A DNA stretch of 64,000 nt from JAWKRB01 sp041389885 (GTDB lineage: Bacteria > Myxococcota_A > Polyangia > Polyangiales > Ga0077539), in NCBI GenBank assembly GCA_041389885.1, contig JAWKRB010000006.1:124001-188000 (forward strand), written 5' to 3'. The first letter of the stretch is position 1, and every line of letters starts with the position of its first letter. The translations under genes were made by a program, and so were the position numbers. Positions 33,352-42,684 of the stretch are shown here, one piece after another. The notes under the pieces are model-generated. The model searched no databases. It saw nothing but the letters and a program-made list of their open reading frames with translations, and had not been told where the DNA came from.

Positions 33352-34914
33352 TCATCGAGCGCAGACCCGGGTCCACCCTGGCAGCGACGGCGCCCAGCGC
33401 CAGCCCGGCACCTCGGCGAGCCCCCCCCACGCCTCCGTGCGCGCGCGGGCCGTGGGCGCGCCCCCGCCGCAGCGGGCGAGCTGGGCGAGGGGGGGCTCCA
33501 TCACCCCCACCACCTCGGGCGCCGCGAGGGCGGGCTCGAGCTCGGGGCACCCGCGGGCGTCGAAGCGCAGCACGCCGCGGCCGCTGGCGGCGGAGGTGCG
33601 CCCGTCGAGGGACGAGATGCGCACCCGTTCGTCGTAGTCGTACCGGAGCTGCGCCTCGACCACCGCGACGGTCGGCGTCACCCCTGAGGCGCAGCAGCCT
33701 CCCGCGCAGAGCGCTCGCAGCAACCGGTCGGTCTCGGGGCCGCGTCGCGCCGCCCGCCCGAGGATCATCTCCCGGTCCCAGCCCCCGCGGATCTGCGTGA
33801 TGTCGCGCATGCGCGCGGCGGTCTCCCCGGCGCAGAGCAGCGCGTGCACCGCGGCGAGCAGCGCCACCGCCGCGAGGCGAGTTCGCCCCGCCTCGCCCCA
33901 GCGAAGCGCCCGGTCGACGCCCCGGGCGAGCAGCACCGCGAGCAGGGCGAAGAGCCACTGCGTCAGGCGCCCCACGTGCGCCGCGCCGGTGCCGAAGGTG
34001 TAGAGCGCCAGGCCCAGCGCGAAGAGGCTCACGGCGGCGCGGCGAATCACCCGGCCCTCGTCGGTCGGGGGCGTCTCGCCCGCGCCCGCCGCGGCGAGGA
34101 GCGTGATCGGGAGGTACACCACGAAGCGAGACGCCGCGCTGAGGTACACCCAGAGCGGCCCCGCGAGGTGGAGCGAGAGGGGCTCGCGGCGCACCGCCAT
34201 GAGCCGGCTCACCCCAGAGCCCGGAACGACGTGGCCCGTGACCCGCCAGTGCACCCACACCGACGGCGCGTAGACCGCCAGCGCGGCGAGGGAGACGCGG
34301 AGGAGCGAGCGCAGGGCGGCGCCGCGGTCGGGGCCGTCTCGGAGCGCGAGGAGCGGCAGCGCGCCCAGCAGCACGCCCTCAGGCCGCAGCGTCGCGGCGA
34401 CGCCGATGAGCACGCCGAGGGCCAGGTCGCGCCGCGTCGACGCCGGGCGCGCGGCGAGGGCCACCGCGCCCAGCGCGGCGAGCACGTGGACGATGTTCTC
34501 CATCCCCAGCAGCGCGTTGTAGGTGATCGCGGGGAGCGCGGCGAAGACCAGCCCCGCGAGGGTCGCGGCGGGGCGGGACGCGCCGGTCTTGAGCGCGAGA
34601 TGTCGCACCATGACCCCGCTCGCGACGAGGGCCGCGAGGTCCACCGCGGGGATCACCCACACGAGCAGGGACATCGAGCCGAGGCGCAGCAGCGTCGACT
34701 CGAGCAGGGTCCACGCGAAGGACGTGCTCCCCGACGCGACCTCGCCGGGGTTGAACTCGAACCAGTGCCCCGCCGCCGCGCGCTCGGCGATCGAGAGGTG
34801 AATGATCGCGTCGCCGCTGAAGTGCCCCAGGCGCGGGGCGGCGTTCACCACGAAGAGCGCGGCGAGGAGGGCTGAAGCCACGCGCAGCGCGCGCGCTCGG
34901 AGCGCGTCGTTCAT
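33352..34914 (-). CDS. Multi-spanning GT-C-like membrane protein
   Basis: 520 residues with about ten hydrophobic segments over the first 360, then a soluble C-terminal part of about 150 residues. FSGDAIIHLSIAERAAAG in the first periplasmic loop carries the acidic residue expected of GT-C glycosyltransferases that use lipid-linked sugars (ArnT/PMT relatives), and FEFNPGEVASGSTSFAW also fits that group. Donor and acceptor are unknown. The ATG overlaps the stop of the upstream GH15-like gene (ATGA), so translation is coupled; both may serve envelope or secreted glycans. Confidence 0.7.
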   Translation of the reverse strand: MNDALRARALRVASALLAALFVVNAAPRLGHFSGDAIIHLSIAERAAAGHWFEFNPGEVASGSTSFAWTLLESTLLRLGSMSLLVWVIPAVDLAALVASGVMVRHLALKTGASRPAATLAGLVFAALPAITYNALLGMENIVHVLAALGAVALAARPASTRRDLALGVLIGVAATLRPEGVLLGALPLLALRDGPDRGAALRSLLRVSLAALAVYAPSVWVHWRVTGHVVPGSGVSRLMAVRREPLSLHLAGPLWVYLSAASRFVVYLPITLLAAAGAGETPPTDEGRVIRRAAVSLFALGLALYTFGTGAAHVGRLTQWLFALLAVLLARGVDRALRWGEAGRTRLAAVALLAAVHALLCAGETAARMRDITQIRGGWDREMILGRAARRGPETDRLLRALCAGGCCASGVTPTVAVVEAQLRYDYDERVRISSLDGRTSAASGRGVLRFDARGCPELEPALAAPEVVGVMEPPLAQLARCGGGAPTARARTEAWGGLAEVPGWRWAPSLPGWTRVCAR

Positions 34915-37664
34915 CGAGCCACGTCCCGCCGTCCCCGCCGCCGGCGACGCGCCGCGAGCGCCGCCAGCGCGAGCGCGAGCGGGGGGCGTGAGCGCGCAGA
35001 ACCCGCTGCGCGGCAGCCGCATCCGTCCTTCGCCGGCGTCGCGGGGGCGGCGGACGCGTCGGCGCCGAGGCCGGCGTCCATGCCCGTGCCCGGGGGAGGG
35101 ATCCTGGCGTCGGGGAGCGCGCGCTGCGAGGCGTCGAAGCGCGCCGGGTCGCTCATGGCCATGGCCGAGAGGTAGAAGAGCGTCGCCTCCCAGAGGTGCG
35201 GGATCGACACCCGGTTCTCCAGCCGCGTCGAGCGCCCGGACGAGTCGCGCACGTGCACGAAGACCTCGCCCATGGCGAAGGTCGTCGGGTCCATCACGTC
35301 GCGCGAGATGCGCACCATGACCTCGTCGAGCATCGGCGCGAGCGAGGGGTCGCCCCCCGCGGCGAGGAAGGCCGCCGCCGAGGCCGTGGTCTTGGTGAGG
35401 TACGCGCCGCCCTCGATGCCGTCGTCGCCCCGCAGGATGCGCAGCGTCTGCTCCAGGTCGCGCCGCACCTGCGCCACCACCCTGGGATCGCTCACCGGGA
35501 GCATCCGCGCGGGCCACACCAGCCACGCCGTCGCGCCCAGCGGCGAGGAGCCCGGGTTCGTGCTCGCCGCGCCCATCGCCTCGCTCACGAAGCGGCCGTT
35601 GGCGCCGTCGTAGAACGCGCGCAGCGAGGCGTCGCGAAGCTCGCCCGCGCGCCGCGCCCAGCGGTCGGCGTCGTCGTCGCGCCCGAGCAGCCGCGCCATG
35701 CGCGCCGAGGCCTCGAGGCCGGCGTACACCGTCACCGCGCCGTGCAGCGTCACGGTGAACGCCGCGTTGTCGTCCTCGTTCGCCGGCGCGTGGAGCCCGG
35801 TGGCCTCGTCGCGCCACTCCGCGATGAGGTCGGCGCTGCGACGGACCTGCGGGTACCAGCGCTCGGCGACGGCGCGGCGCTCGCCCTCGGGCATGAACGC
35901 CAGGTGCACCGCCGCCGACCAGATCATCAGCGCGGTGTTGTCGATCTCGAAGCGAAAGAACCCGCCCATCTCCCCGGTGTTGTAATAGTTCATCTCCCAC
36001 GCGGCCTCGGGGTACTGCCGGGCGCCGTTGCGCGGGTCGATGGGCGGCAGCGGGTCGGTGAGGGGGTTGATCTGCGTGCGCGACAAGGGCTCCTGACGCG
36101 CGAGGGGCAGCGCCCAGTCGAGGCGGCGGGTGACGTTGGCCTGCAGCCCGGCGACGTCCAGCGCGTAGTCGAAGAAGGCGCCGTCGCGGGGCCAGTCGAG
36201 CCCGTAGGGCGCCTGCCGCGCGATGGACGCGACGATCATCCCCGTCGCCCGGTCGCTGCCCGCGAGCATGTGCTGAATCGCCCGACGCGACGCCGCCACG
36301 ATGCGCGCCCGGTCGGCCTCGGGGATGCGCGCCGGGAGGTTCGTGGGCAGCGCGAAGACCCGCCCCTGCCACGCCTGGGACGAGGCCTGGAGGGCCGCCG
36401 CGGCGCTCTGCGCGCGGGCCTCGCGAAACGCGCCGAGGGCGCTCGCGTGGGTCGCGCCGAAGGCGATGAGCAGGCGCTCAGATCCCTCTCCCGAGGGGCT
36501 CAGCGCCACCGGCGCGCGCAGGGCGGCGTCGCTCAGCCAGGCCGCGACGGGGTTGCCGTCGAGGGCGCCGTCCTGCGCGCCGCGCCAGGCTGACTCGGCG
36601 CCGCGCACCCAGCCCCGCGCCCCCGCGACGGCCCCCGGACGGAGCTCGGCGGTGCACCGAAACGCTTGCGCCGCAGTGGGATCGATCCCCAGGGGGACGC
36701 CCGCGTCGCGCAGCCCGAGGATGTTGTCGACCATGCCGTCGAGCTCGTCGCAGAAGGCGGCGTCTTCGCGCCCGGCCTGAAAGGAGCCGACGCCGTCGTT
36801 GCCGAACACCGCGAAGGCGCCGCCGCCGGGGTGCGCCGCGTCGAGGCCCCGCGCCGCCGCGGCGACGCGGTCGGAGACGTCGCCCGCGTCGCGGAGGATG
36901 GCGTCGAGGCCGCCGAAGAAGTCCGCGGGGAGGGCGGCGGGGCCGATGAGCCCGCCGAGGTCGCGGATGGGCGCGCGGTCGGCGGGGCGGTACTGCACGA
37001 AGGCGTTGGCGTCGCGGTCCCAGAGCAGCGCGAAGTCGTTGCGGCCGTCGGCGACGACGTCGCCCATGGGGATTCGCGGCACGACGTTCTGCGTGAGCCC
37101 GAGGTTCACGTGGCTCATGAGCGCGACCTCGGTGACGGGGCTCGCGCCGTCGCGCTGCACGCGCACCTGCCGCTCGAGCACGTCGCGCTCGGGGAGCACC
37201 ACGTCGGTGACGGTGACGGTGACCCCGAGGGCGCGGTGGCGGTACGTGAACGTGGGGTGCAGCCCCTGCTCGTCGAGGTACCTCGACGAGATCTCCCAGG
37301 CGGCCTCGTCGTGGAGCCAGGCGACGCGCTCCCCGTCGGGCGTTCGCAGCGCGAGCCCGAGCGCGACGCCGAAGCCGTCCCGCACCCCGGTGCGCGGCTG
37401 GCTCCTGGCGTCGAGGGCGTTGCTCGCGAGGAAGGTGAGCTGGTCGCAGCACGAGGGCGAGGGCCAGGTGAGCACGGCGACGTCACCCTCGCGGGTCACC
37501 CCGAGGCTCACCCTCCCGTGCCCGGCGACCATGTGAATCGGCGAGGCGCCGAGGGCGTGCTCGACCGCGCTGATCGGCACGGGGCGTGGCTGCGCCGTGG
37601 CCGGGGCGGCGCGCAGGGCGAGGGCGGCGAGGACCGAGGCGAGGGTGCGCTTCACGGCCTCCAT
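34911..37664 (-). CDS. Secreted GH15-like glycoside hydrolase with MYXO-CTERM-type tail
   Basis: 917 residues. A signal peptide ends near ATAQ (about residue 22). An N-terminal beta-sandwich domain (residues 30-300) precedes an (alpha/alpha)6-barrel region with GLDWPRDGAFFDYALD, the substrate-binding signature of GH15 glucoamylases, and YPEAAWEMNYYNTGEMG. The C-terminus is a Pro/Ala-rich linker, GCGCR, a hydrophobic stretch and an Arg-rich end, which matches the MYXO-CTERM surface-sorting signal of myxobacteria. Probable role: hydrolysis of an alpha-glucan at the cell surface. The start is the ATG giving a clean signal peptide; its ribosome site is weak. Coupled to the GT-C-like gene. Confidence 0.82.
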   Translation of the reverse strand: MEAVKRTLASVLAALALRAAPATAQPRPVPISAVEHALGASPIHMVAGHGRVSLGVTREGDVAVLTWPSPSCCDQLTFLASNALDARSQPRTGVRDGFGVALGLALRTPDGERVAWLHDEAAWEISSRYLDEQGLHPTFTYRHRALGVTVTVTDVVLPERDVLERQVRVQRDGASPVTEVALMSHVNLGLTQNVVPRIPMGDVVADGRNDFALLWDRDANAFVQYRPADRAPIRDLGGLIGPAALPADFFGGLDAILRDAGDVSDRVAAAARGLDAAHPGGGAFAVFGNDGVGSFQAGREDAAFCDELDGMVDNILGLRDAGVPLGIDPTAAQAFRCTAELRPGAVAGARGWVRGAESAWRGAQDGALDGNPVAAWLSDAALRAPVALSPSGEGSERLLIAFGATHASALGAFREARAQSAAAALQASSQAWQGRVFALPTNLPARIPEADRARIVAASRRAIQHMLAGSDRATGMIVASIARQAPYGLDWPRDGAFFDYALDVAGLQANVTRRLDWALPLARQEPLSRTQINPLTDPLPPIDPRNGARQYPEAAWEMNYYNTGEMGGFFRFEIDNTALMIWSAAVHLAFMPEGERRAVAERWYPQVRRSADLIAEWRDEATGLHAPANEDDNAAFTVTLHGAVTVYAGLEASARMARLLGRDDDADRWARRAGELRDASLRAFYDGANGRFVSEAMGAASTNPGSSPLGATAWLVWPARMLPVSDPRVVAQVRRDLEQTLRILRGDDGIEGGAYLTKTTASAAAFLAAGGDPSLAPMLDEVMVRISRDVMDPTTFAMGEVFVHVRDSSGRSTRLENRVSIPHLWEATLFYLSAMAMSDPARFDASQRALPDARIPPPGTGMDAGLGADASAAPATPAKDGCGCRAAGSARSRPPLALALAALAARRRRRGRRDVAR

Positions 37665-37745
37665 GGCTCTCACGGCAGCCCCCGCCACGACAAGCGCGCG
37701 GGGGCATGCGACCGCGGGCGCGGGCACGGCCATACTGACGAATCC

Positions 37746-39470
37746 ATGAACGAGGACCTCTCGCGACTTGATGCGCTCTCCCGCGGCTTTCGGGCGCGTT
37801 ACCTGCGGCACGCCGACCTCGACGCGCAGCTCCGCGCCTGGGCCGAGGCCTTCCCCCACCTCGTGCGGGTGCGAGAGATCGGGGTGAGCGGCGCGGGGCG
37901 GGCGATTCTCGCGGCCGAGATCGGCCCAGACCCTGACCGCGCGCGCCCGTCGGTGCTCGTCGACGCCAACATGCACGCCTCCGAGCTCGCCGGCAGCTCG
38001 GTCGCGCTCGCGATCGCCGAGGACGTGCTCCGGCTCCACCTCGACCCCTCGAGCGCGCCTGGAGGCATGAGCGCCACCGTCGCCGCGCGGGTGCGGGAGG
38101 TGCTGTTCCTGGTGATCCCGCGGATCTCGCCCGACGGCGCCGAGGAGGTGCTGACCACCGGGAGGTACCTGCGCTCTTCGCCCCGCGACGAGCGTCCCGC
38201 GCGGGCGCACGCGCGCTGGGTCTGCGGCGACGTCGACGGCGACGGCCTCGCGCTGGTCATGCGCCAAGAAGACTCGGGCGGAGAGTTCGTCGAGTGCGCG
38301 GAGTTCCCGGGGCTGCTGGTGCCGCGCACCCTCGACGACCCGCCCCCGTACTTCAGGATCTACCCCGAGGGCCACATCGAGAACTTCGACGGCAGCCGGG
38401 TGCCGTCGCCGCACTTCCTCTCTGACAACGCCGTCGATTTCAACCGGAATTTCCCGTGGTCCTGGGCGCCCGAACCGAGGCAGGCGGGCGCCGGGGCGTA
38501 CCCTGGCAGCGAGCCCGAGACCCGCGCGGTGATCGAGTTCGTGACGAAGCGTCCCGAGATCTTCGCGTGGCTCAACCTCCACACCTTCGGCGGTGTCTTC
38601 ATTCGCCCGCTGGGGCACAGCCCCGACAGCAAGCACGACCGCGAAGAGCTGGAGCTCTGGCGCCTCATCGGCTCGTGGTCCGAGGAGCTCACAGGCTACC
38701 CGATGGTGAGCGGCTTCGAGGAGTTCCTGTACGAGCCTGACCGACCGCTGCACGGCGACCTGATCGACTACGGGTATCACCAGCGCGGCGCGATCGCGTA
38801 CGTGTGCGAGCTCTGGGACCTCTTTCACCAGCTCGGGATCGCCCGCAAGAAGCCCTTCGTCGACCACTACAGCACCCTCAGCCGCGCCGACCTGCTCAGC
38901 CTCGCGCGGTGGGACCAGGCCCACAACGCCTCCCGCGTCGTGCGCCCCTGGCGCGCCGTCGAGCACCCGCAGCTCGGGAGGGTCGAGGTGGGCGGCCTTG
39001 ACCCCCGCGTGGGCATCTGGAACCCGCCCTACGATCACCTCGGAGAGGTCTGCGCGCGGCAGTCGGCCGCCTTCCTCCGCGTCGCTGCGCTCTCGCCCTC
39101 GCTGCGCCTTGAGGTGAGCTCCAAGCCCATGGGAGACAAGGGCTTCGAGCTCAAGGTGGCGCTCGTCAACGACGGGTACCTCTCCACCGCGGTGCTCCCG
39201 AGCGCCAGGGAGGTCCCGCACAACGAGCCCCCCTACCTCGACGTGACCGCCGAGGGGTGCGAGCTGCGCGGTCCGTCGAGGGTCGAGCTCGGTCACCTCG
39301 ACGGATGGGGCCGCGGGCTCCACGGCGCCGGCTCGATCTTCTTCCCCCGCAGCCGCGGGACCACCAACGCGCGCGAGGTGTCTCTCTTCGTCCACGGCCC
39401 GGGGCGGCTGACCCTCCGTGCGGGCTCGTGCCGCACGGGCTTCGTGACCCGCACGCTGGAGCTGACATGA
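37746..39470 (+). CDS. M14-family zinc carboxypeptidase
   Basis: 574 residues, no signal peptide, so probably cytoplasmic. Zinc ligands are visible as His77 and Glu80 (NMHASELAG) and His279 (LNLHTFGG); the catalytic base is Glu355 in AYVCELWD. Between them lies FNRNFPWSW, the Asn-Arg substrate-clamp region of the family. Residues after about 450 form a C-terminal beta-domain. The unusually long distance between the first and third zinc ligands reflects an insert around residues 120-230. M14 members trim C-terminal residues, peptidoglycan peptides or polyglutamate; the substrate is unknown. Its stop overlaps the start of the next gene (ATGA). Confidence 0.85.
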   Translation: MNEDLSRLDALSRGFRARYLRHADLDAQLRAWAEAFPHLVRVREIGVSGAGRAILAAEIGPDPDRARPSVLVDANMHASELAGSSVALAIAEDVLRLHLDPSSAPGGMSATVAARVREVLFLVIPRISPDGAEEVLTTGRYLRSSPRDERPARAHARWVCGDVDGDGLALVMRQEDSGGEFVECAEFPGLLVPRTLDDPPPYFRIYPEGHIENFDGSRVPSPHFLSDNAVDFNRNFPWSWAPEPRQAGAGAYPGSEPETRAVIEFVTKRPEIFAWLNLHTFGGVFIRPLGHSPDSKHDREELELWRLIGSWSEELTGYPMVSGFEEFLYEPDRPLHGDLIDYGYHQRGAIAYVCELWDLFHQLGIARKKPFVDHYSTLSRADLLSLARWDQAHNASRVVRPWRAVEHPQLGRVEVGGLDPRVGIWNPPYDHLGEVCARQSAAFLRVAALSPSLRLEVSSKPMGDKGFELKVALVNDGYLSTAVLPSAREVPHNEPPYLDVTAEGCELRGPSRVELGHLDGWGRGLHGAGSIFFPRSRGTTNAREVSLFVHGPGRLTLRAGSCRTGFVTRTLELT

Positions 39471-40207
39471 ACCTCGAGCGCCGGAGCTTCGGCCCGATCG
39501 CGGGCCCTCCCTCGAAGCGCGTCACCGTGCTCGACGGCGAGCGCTTCGTGATGCGAGCGACGGTGTCGGCCGAAGACGCCGAGCGCACGGCGCGCCAGCG
39601 CATCCAGGAGGGGGTCCTCCGCCCCGCCGACAGCCACCGCGCGGAGATCGAAGCGGCGCGGCTGGTCTGGATCCCGCTCTGGCGCGTCGAGGTCGAGGTC
39701 GACGGGCTGCACCTCGGGCTGCGCGCGCTGCGCGACACGTCGGGCGCCGTGCGGGGCGTGCTGCCTACGGGGGGACCGGTGCACGACGCCGAGGTGGGCC
39801 TGGTGCTGGGGCGACGGCTGCTCCCGATCGATCCCTCGGGCCGCGTGCGCGTCGAGCCGCATGACCTGGTCCCCTGGGTGCACGGCGCCTCGAGCGAGGG
39901 CGAGTGGATCGACGCCGATGTCGCCCGCGACGAGGCCGAGCACGAGGTCGCGCGCGCCCTCCGCAAGCGAGCGGTCCCCTCGAAGGCGCTCTACTCCAAC
40001 CTCGAGGTGCGGGTGCGGAGCGCCGCCCTGGTGCACCTCCCCTGCTGGCTGCGTCGGTACCGCTACGAGGGCGACGCCTCGGGCTCGCGCGTCGAGGAGT
40101 GCCACGTCGCGATCCACGCCGGCACCGGCGAGGTCGTGAGCGAGCGCCACCCTCCCGCCTGGCGGGCGGTCGCGGGGCGGCTGCGGGGCCTGCTGCGACG
40201 GGGCTGA
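39467..40207 (+). CDS. Hypothetical protein coupled to the M14 peptidase
   Basis: 246 residues, soluble, no signal peptide. Two beta-rich stretches, around residues 62-85 (ARLVWIPLWRVEVEVDG) and 180-225 (VRVRSAALVHLPCWLRRYRYEG), look like a duplicated unit ending in a W-x-x-x-Y/V-E motif, separated by an acidic helical segment. I recognise no family. The ATG overlaps the peptidase TGA, so the two proteins are probably made in fixed ratio and may act together. Confidence 0.72.
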   Translation: MNLERRSFGPIAGPPSKRVTVLDGERFVMRATVSAEDAERTARQRIQEGVLRPADSHRAEIEAARLVWIPLWRVEVEVDGLHLGLRALRDTSGAVRGVLPTGGPVHDAEVGLVLGRRLLPIDPSGRVRVEPHDLVPWVHGASSEGEWIDADVARDEAEHEVARALRKRAVPSKALYSNLEVRVRSAALVHLPCWLRRYRYEGDASGSRVEECHVAIHAGTGEVVSERHPPAWRAVAGRLRGLLRRG

Positions 40208-40211
40208 GCGC

Positions 40212-40628
40212 TCAGCGAGGCGAGAGGCAGCGGCGGCGCATCGAGGGCAGCTGCAGCGTGGCGCTCGGGACCGCGAGGTCGGGGTGCAGCAGGGCCTCGA
40301 GCAGCCCGTCGAGGTCGATCGGCTTGGGCAGGAACCGCAGCCGCGGGATCTCCATGCGCTCCACCTGCCGGATCGGGAAGGGGAACGCGCTCATCAGCAC
40401 GATGGGCACGTCGGGGCAGCGCTCGAAGATCTCCCTCGCGAAGCTCAGGCCGTCGCCGCCGGGCATGAAGACATCGGAGAGCACGCAGTCGAAGCCCTTG
40501 CGGCCCATGACCTCACGCGCCTCGGGCGCGGTGCCGACGGCCTCGACCTCGAAGCCGTTGCGCTCAAGTACGCGGGTCAGGGTGACCCGCTCGTTCTCTT
40601 CGTCTTCGATCAACAGGAGCATCGGCAT
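40212..40628 (-). CDS. Stand-alone response regulator (receiver domain)
   Basis: 138 residues, receiver domain only. Acidic pocket Glu8-Asp9, phospho-acceptor Asp52 in LSDVFMPGGDG, Ser80 and Lys102 (FLPKPI) are all present. A C-terminal tail of 25 residues is Pro/Arg-rich. Without an output domain it must act by protein contact, for example on a kinase, motility or chemotaxis partner; none is adjacent. ATG with AAGGAG ten bases upstream. Convergent with the hypothetical gene at 39,467. Confidence 0.9.
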   Translation of the reverse strand: MPMLLLIEDEENERVTLTRVLERNGFEVEAVGTAPEAREVMGRKGFDCVLSDVFMPGGDGLSFAREIFERCPDVPIVLMSAFPFPIRQVERMEIPRLRFLPKPIDLDGLLEALLHPDLAVPSATLQLPSMRRRCLSPR

Positions 40629-40738
40629 TGCGCCTCTCCTTGGTGTCAAGTGAGCGACCGCGAGAATCGGTGAAGGTGGCGGGGCTCTATCACAAGAACC
40701 CCTGAAGTCTGCCACAGACTGCGGTGTCAGGCGCGAAT

Positions 40739-41518
40739 TCAGAGCGAGAGCCGCACACCCACGTCCAGCGACGCGTAGGCGTAGCCGGTCGCGCCCATGA
40801 CCCAGGCCGCCTCGAGGCCGAAGAGCAGGTTCGCCCACGAGGCCCCCGCTCGGCCCATGACCCCCGGCCGCAGGCTCACGGGGTCGAAGAGGCCGAAGAG
40901 ACCGATGTCGAGCCCCGTGCGAGCGCCGTTGGAGAAGGTCGAGGCGGTGCGGCTCACGCCGAGCATCACGGCGACCTGGAGCGATGGGGCCGCGCTCACG
41001 CCGTCGATGGGCGAGAACAGTCGGGCGCCGGTCAGCAGCCGCCAGGCGCCCTGATGGACGCCGCAGCGCTCGGAGCGAGCGAGCATCCAGCGCTCGAGGG
41101 CCTCGGGGTCGCTCGGCGCGGCCTCGCTCCAGGGCGCGGCGCGCACGGGTTCGTCGCCGCGCCAGTAGGTGCCGCGACGGCGAGAGAGGTCGACGCCGAC
41201 CAGGAGGTCGGAGGACAAGAAGACCCGGTCGCCCACGAGCCCCCGCACCTGCGCCTCGGCGTAGAAGGGCGAGAAGGTGCTCACTCCGGCGCTCAGCGCG
41301 ACGCTGGCCTGCGGCGCGCCTTCGGGCCCCACGGCGAAGCCCGCGGCGAGGCTGACCTGCAGCGGCCGTGGGGGCAGCCATCGCTCCATGACCCTCGCCA
41401 CCGCGGGGGAGGCCGAGCGCCCCAGCCGGAGGCAGGCCCCCACGTCGGCGTCGAGGCCCTGCGCGAGCGCGGGGGGGGCGGCGAGGAGGGTGAGCAGCGT
41501 CGGCGTCACGAGGCGCAC
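40739..41518 (-). CDS. Predicted outer-membrane beta-barrel-like protein
   Basis: About 259 residues from a GTG at 41,518 chosen so that the signal peptide (LVTPTLLTLLAAPPALAQ) is at the N-terminus; the frame is open further upstream and no ribosome site decides it. The mature part is rich in alternating strands with Gly/Ala/aromatic residues (SLAAGFAVGPEG, SASVALSAG-like, GLDIGLFGLFD, YAYASLDVGVRLSL), consistent with a small outer-membrane barrel ending in a hydrophobic strand. No known family recognised. Confidence 0.65.
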   Translation of the reverse strand: MRLVTPTLLTLLAAPPALAQGLDADVGACLRLGRSASPAVARVMERWLPPRPLQVSLAAGFAVGPEGAPQASVALSAGVSTFSPFYAEAQVRGLVGDRVFLSSDLLVGVDLSRRRGTYWRGDEPVRAAPWSEAAPSDPEALERWMLARSERCGVHQGAWRLLTGARLFSPIDGVSAAPSLQVAVMLGVSRTASTFSNGARTGLDIGLFGLFDPVSLRPGVMGRAGASWANLLFGLEAAWVMGATGYAYASLDVGVRLSL

Positions 41519-41619
41519 GCGCAGGCCATAGACACACCGCGGCGCTGACGCAACGCGTCGCCGACGAAGCGCGGTCCTCGCGCCTCGAAGTTTGTCGCGG
41601 CCTGTACTAGACACGAGCG

Positions 41620-42588
41620 GTGACCACGCTGGAGTTCGAGCGCCCCATCAGCGAGCTAGACGCCCAGATCGCCCGGCTGAAGGCGGTGGTGCAGGGCGGC
41701 GGTCCTGACGAGGACGCCGAGGCCGAGCTCGCGCGTTTGGAGGACACCGCGAGGGCGCTGCGCGCCGAGATTTTTCGAGACCTCGGCGCGTGGGAGAAGG
41801 TGCAGCTCTCGCGGCACCCTGACCGCCCGTACACCCTCGACTACGTGGCCCGGCTCACCACGGAGTTCGTCGAGCTCCACGGCGACCGGCAGCACGGAGA
41901 CGACGCGGCGGTCGTCGGAGGGCTGTGCCGCTTTCGCGGCCGCCCGGTGGTGCTGCTCGGCCACCAGAAGGGCAGAGGGGTCAAGGACGCGGTCTTTCGC
42001 AACTTCGGCATGCCGCACCCGGAGGGCTACCGCAAGGCGCGGCGGCTGGTGGAGCTGGCGTCGCGCTTCGGCCGCCCGATCCTCACGCTCATCGACACGC
42101 CCGGAGCGTATCCGGGCCTCGGGGCCGAGGCGCGGGGGCAATCGGAGGCCATCGGGCAGTCGCTGCTGGCGCTCTCGCGGGCGGCGGTGCCGGTGGTGGC
42201 CGCGGTGATCGGCGAGGGGGGCTCGGGCGGCGCGCTCGCGCTGGGCGTGGCGAACCGGGTGATCATGCTCGAGCACGCGGTGTACTCGGTGATCACGCCG
42301 GAGGGGTGCGCGTCGATCCTCTGGAAAGACAGCGCGCGCGCCCCCGAGGCGGCGATGCGCCTGAAGCTCACGGCGCGGGAGCTCTACGCCTTCGGGGTGG
42401 TCGATGAGATCGTGCCTGAACCGTTGGGGGGGGCGCATCGCGATCCTGCTGGGGCGATCGACGCCCTGGGCGACGCCCTCGCGAGGCAGCTCGACGCCCT
42501 GCGAGGGCTCTCCCCCGAGGCCCTGGTCGACGACCGCTACCGGCGCTTTCGCGCCCTCGGCGAGGTCGTCGAGGCCGCGCGCGAGTGA
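41620..42588 (+). CDS. accA: Acetyl-CoA carboxylase carboxyltransferase subunit alpha
   Basis: 322 residues, GTG start. Signatures of AccA: an N-terminal coiled coil (ELDAQIARLKAVVQ), LSRHPDRPYTLDY, ELHGDRQHGDD, GHQKGRG, MPHPEGYRKA, DTPGAYPG, and the oxyanion-hole GEGGSGGALAL and VYSVITPEGCASILW. With AccD it transfers carboxyl from carboxybiotin to acetyl-CoA to make malonyl-CoA for fatty-acid synthesis. accD and the biotin carboxylase genes are not in this window. Its start is close to that of the divergent outer-membrane gene. Confidence 0.95.
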   Translation: MTTLEFERPISELDAQIARLKAVVQGGGPDEDAEAELARLEDTARALRAEIFRDLGAWEKVQLSRHPDRPYTLDYVARLTTEFVELHGDRQHGDDAAVVGGLCRFRGRPVVLLGHQKGRGVKDAVFRNFGMPHPEGYRKARRLVELASRFGRPILTLIDTPGAYPGLGAEARGQSEAIGQSLLALSRAAVPVVAAVIGEGGSGGALALGVANRVIMLEHAVYSVITPEGCASILWKDSARAPEAAMRLKLTARELYAFGVVDEIVPEPLGGAHRDPAGAIDALGDALARQLDALRGLSPEALVDDRYRRFRALGEVVEAARE

Positions 42589-42684
42589 CCTCTCCGCGGG
42601 GGACGCGAAGGGCTGCGCGGTCGCGTCGGTGTGGGCCCGCGGTGCGGGTTCACCTCAACCTTTCACCTCCCCTGTGGCAAGGCC

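Noticed and set aside
40706..40720. AGTCTG-CCA-CAGACT hairpin as a terminator or operator upstream of the response regulator.
   Set aside because: The stem is only six base pairs with no T run on the strand that would need it, and no second copy exists. It could occur by chance.
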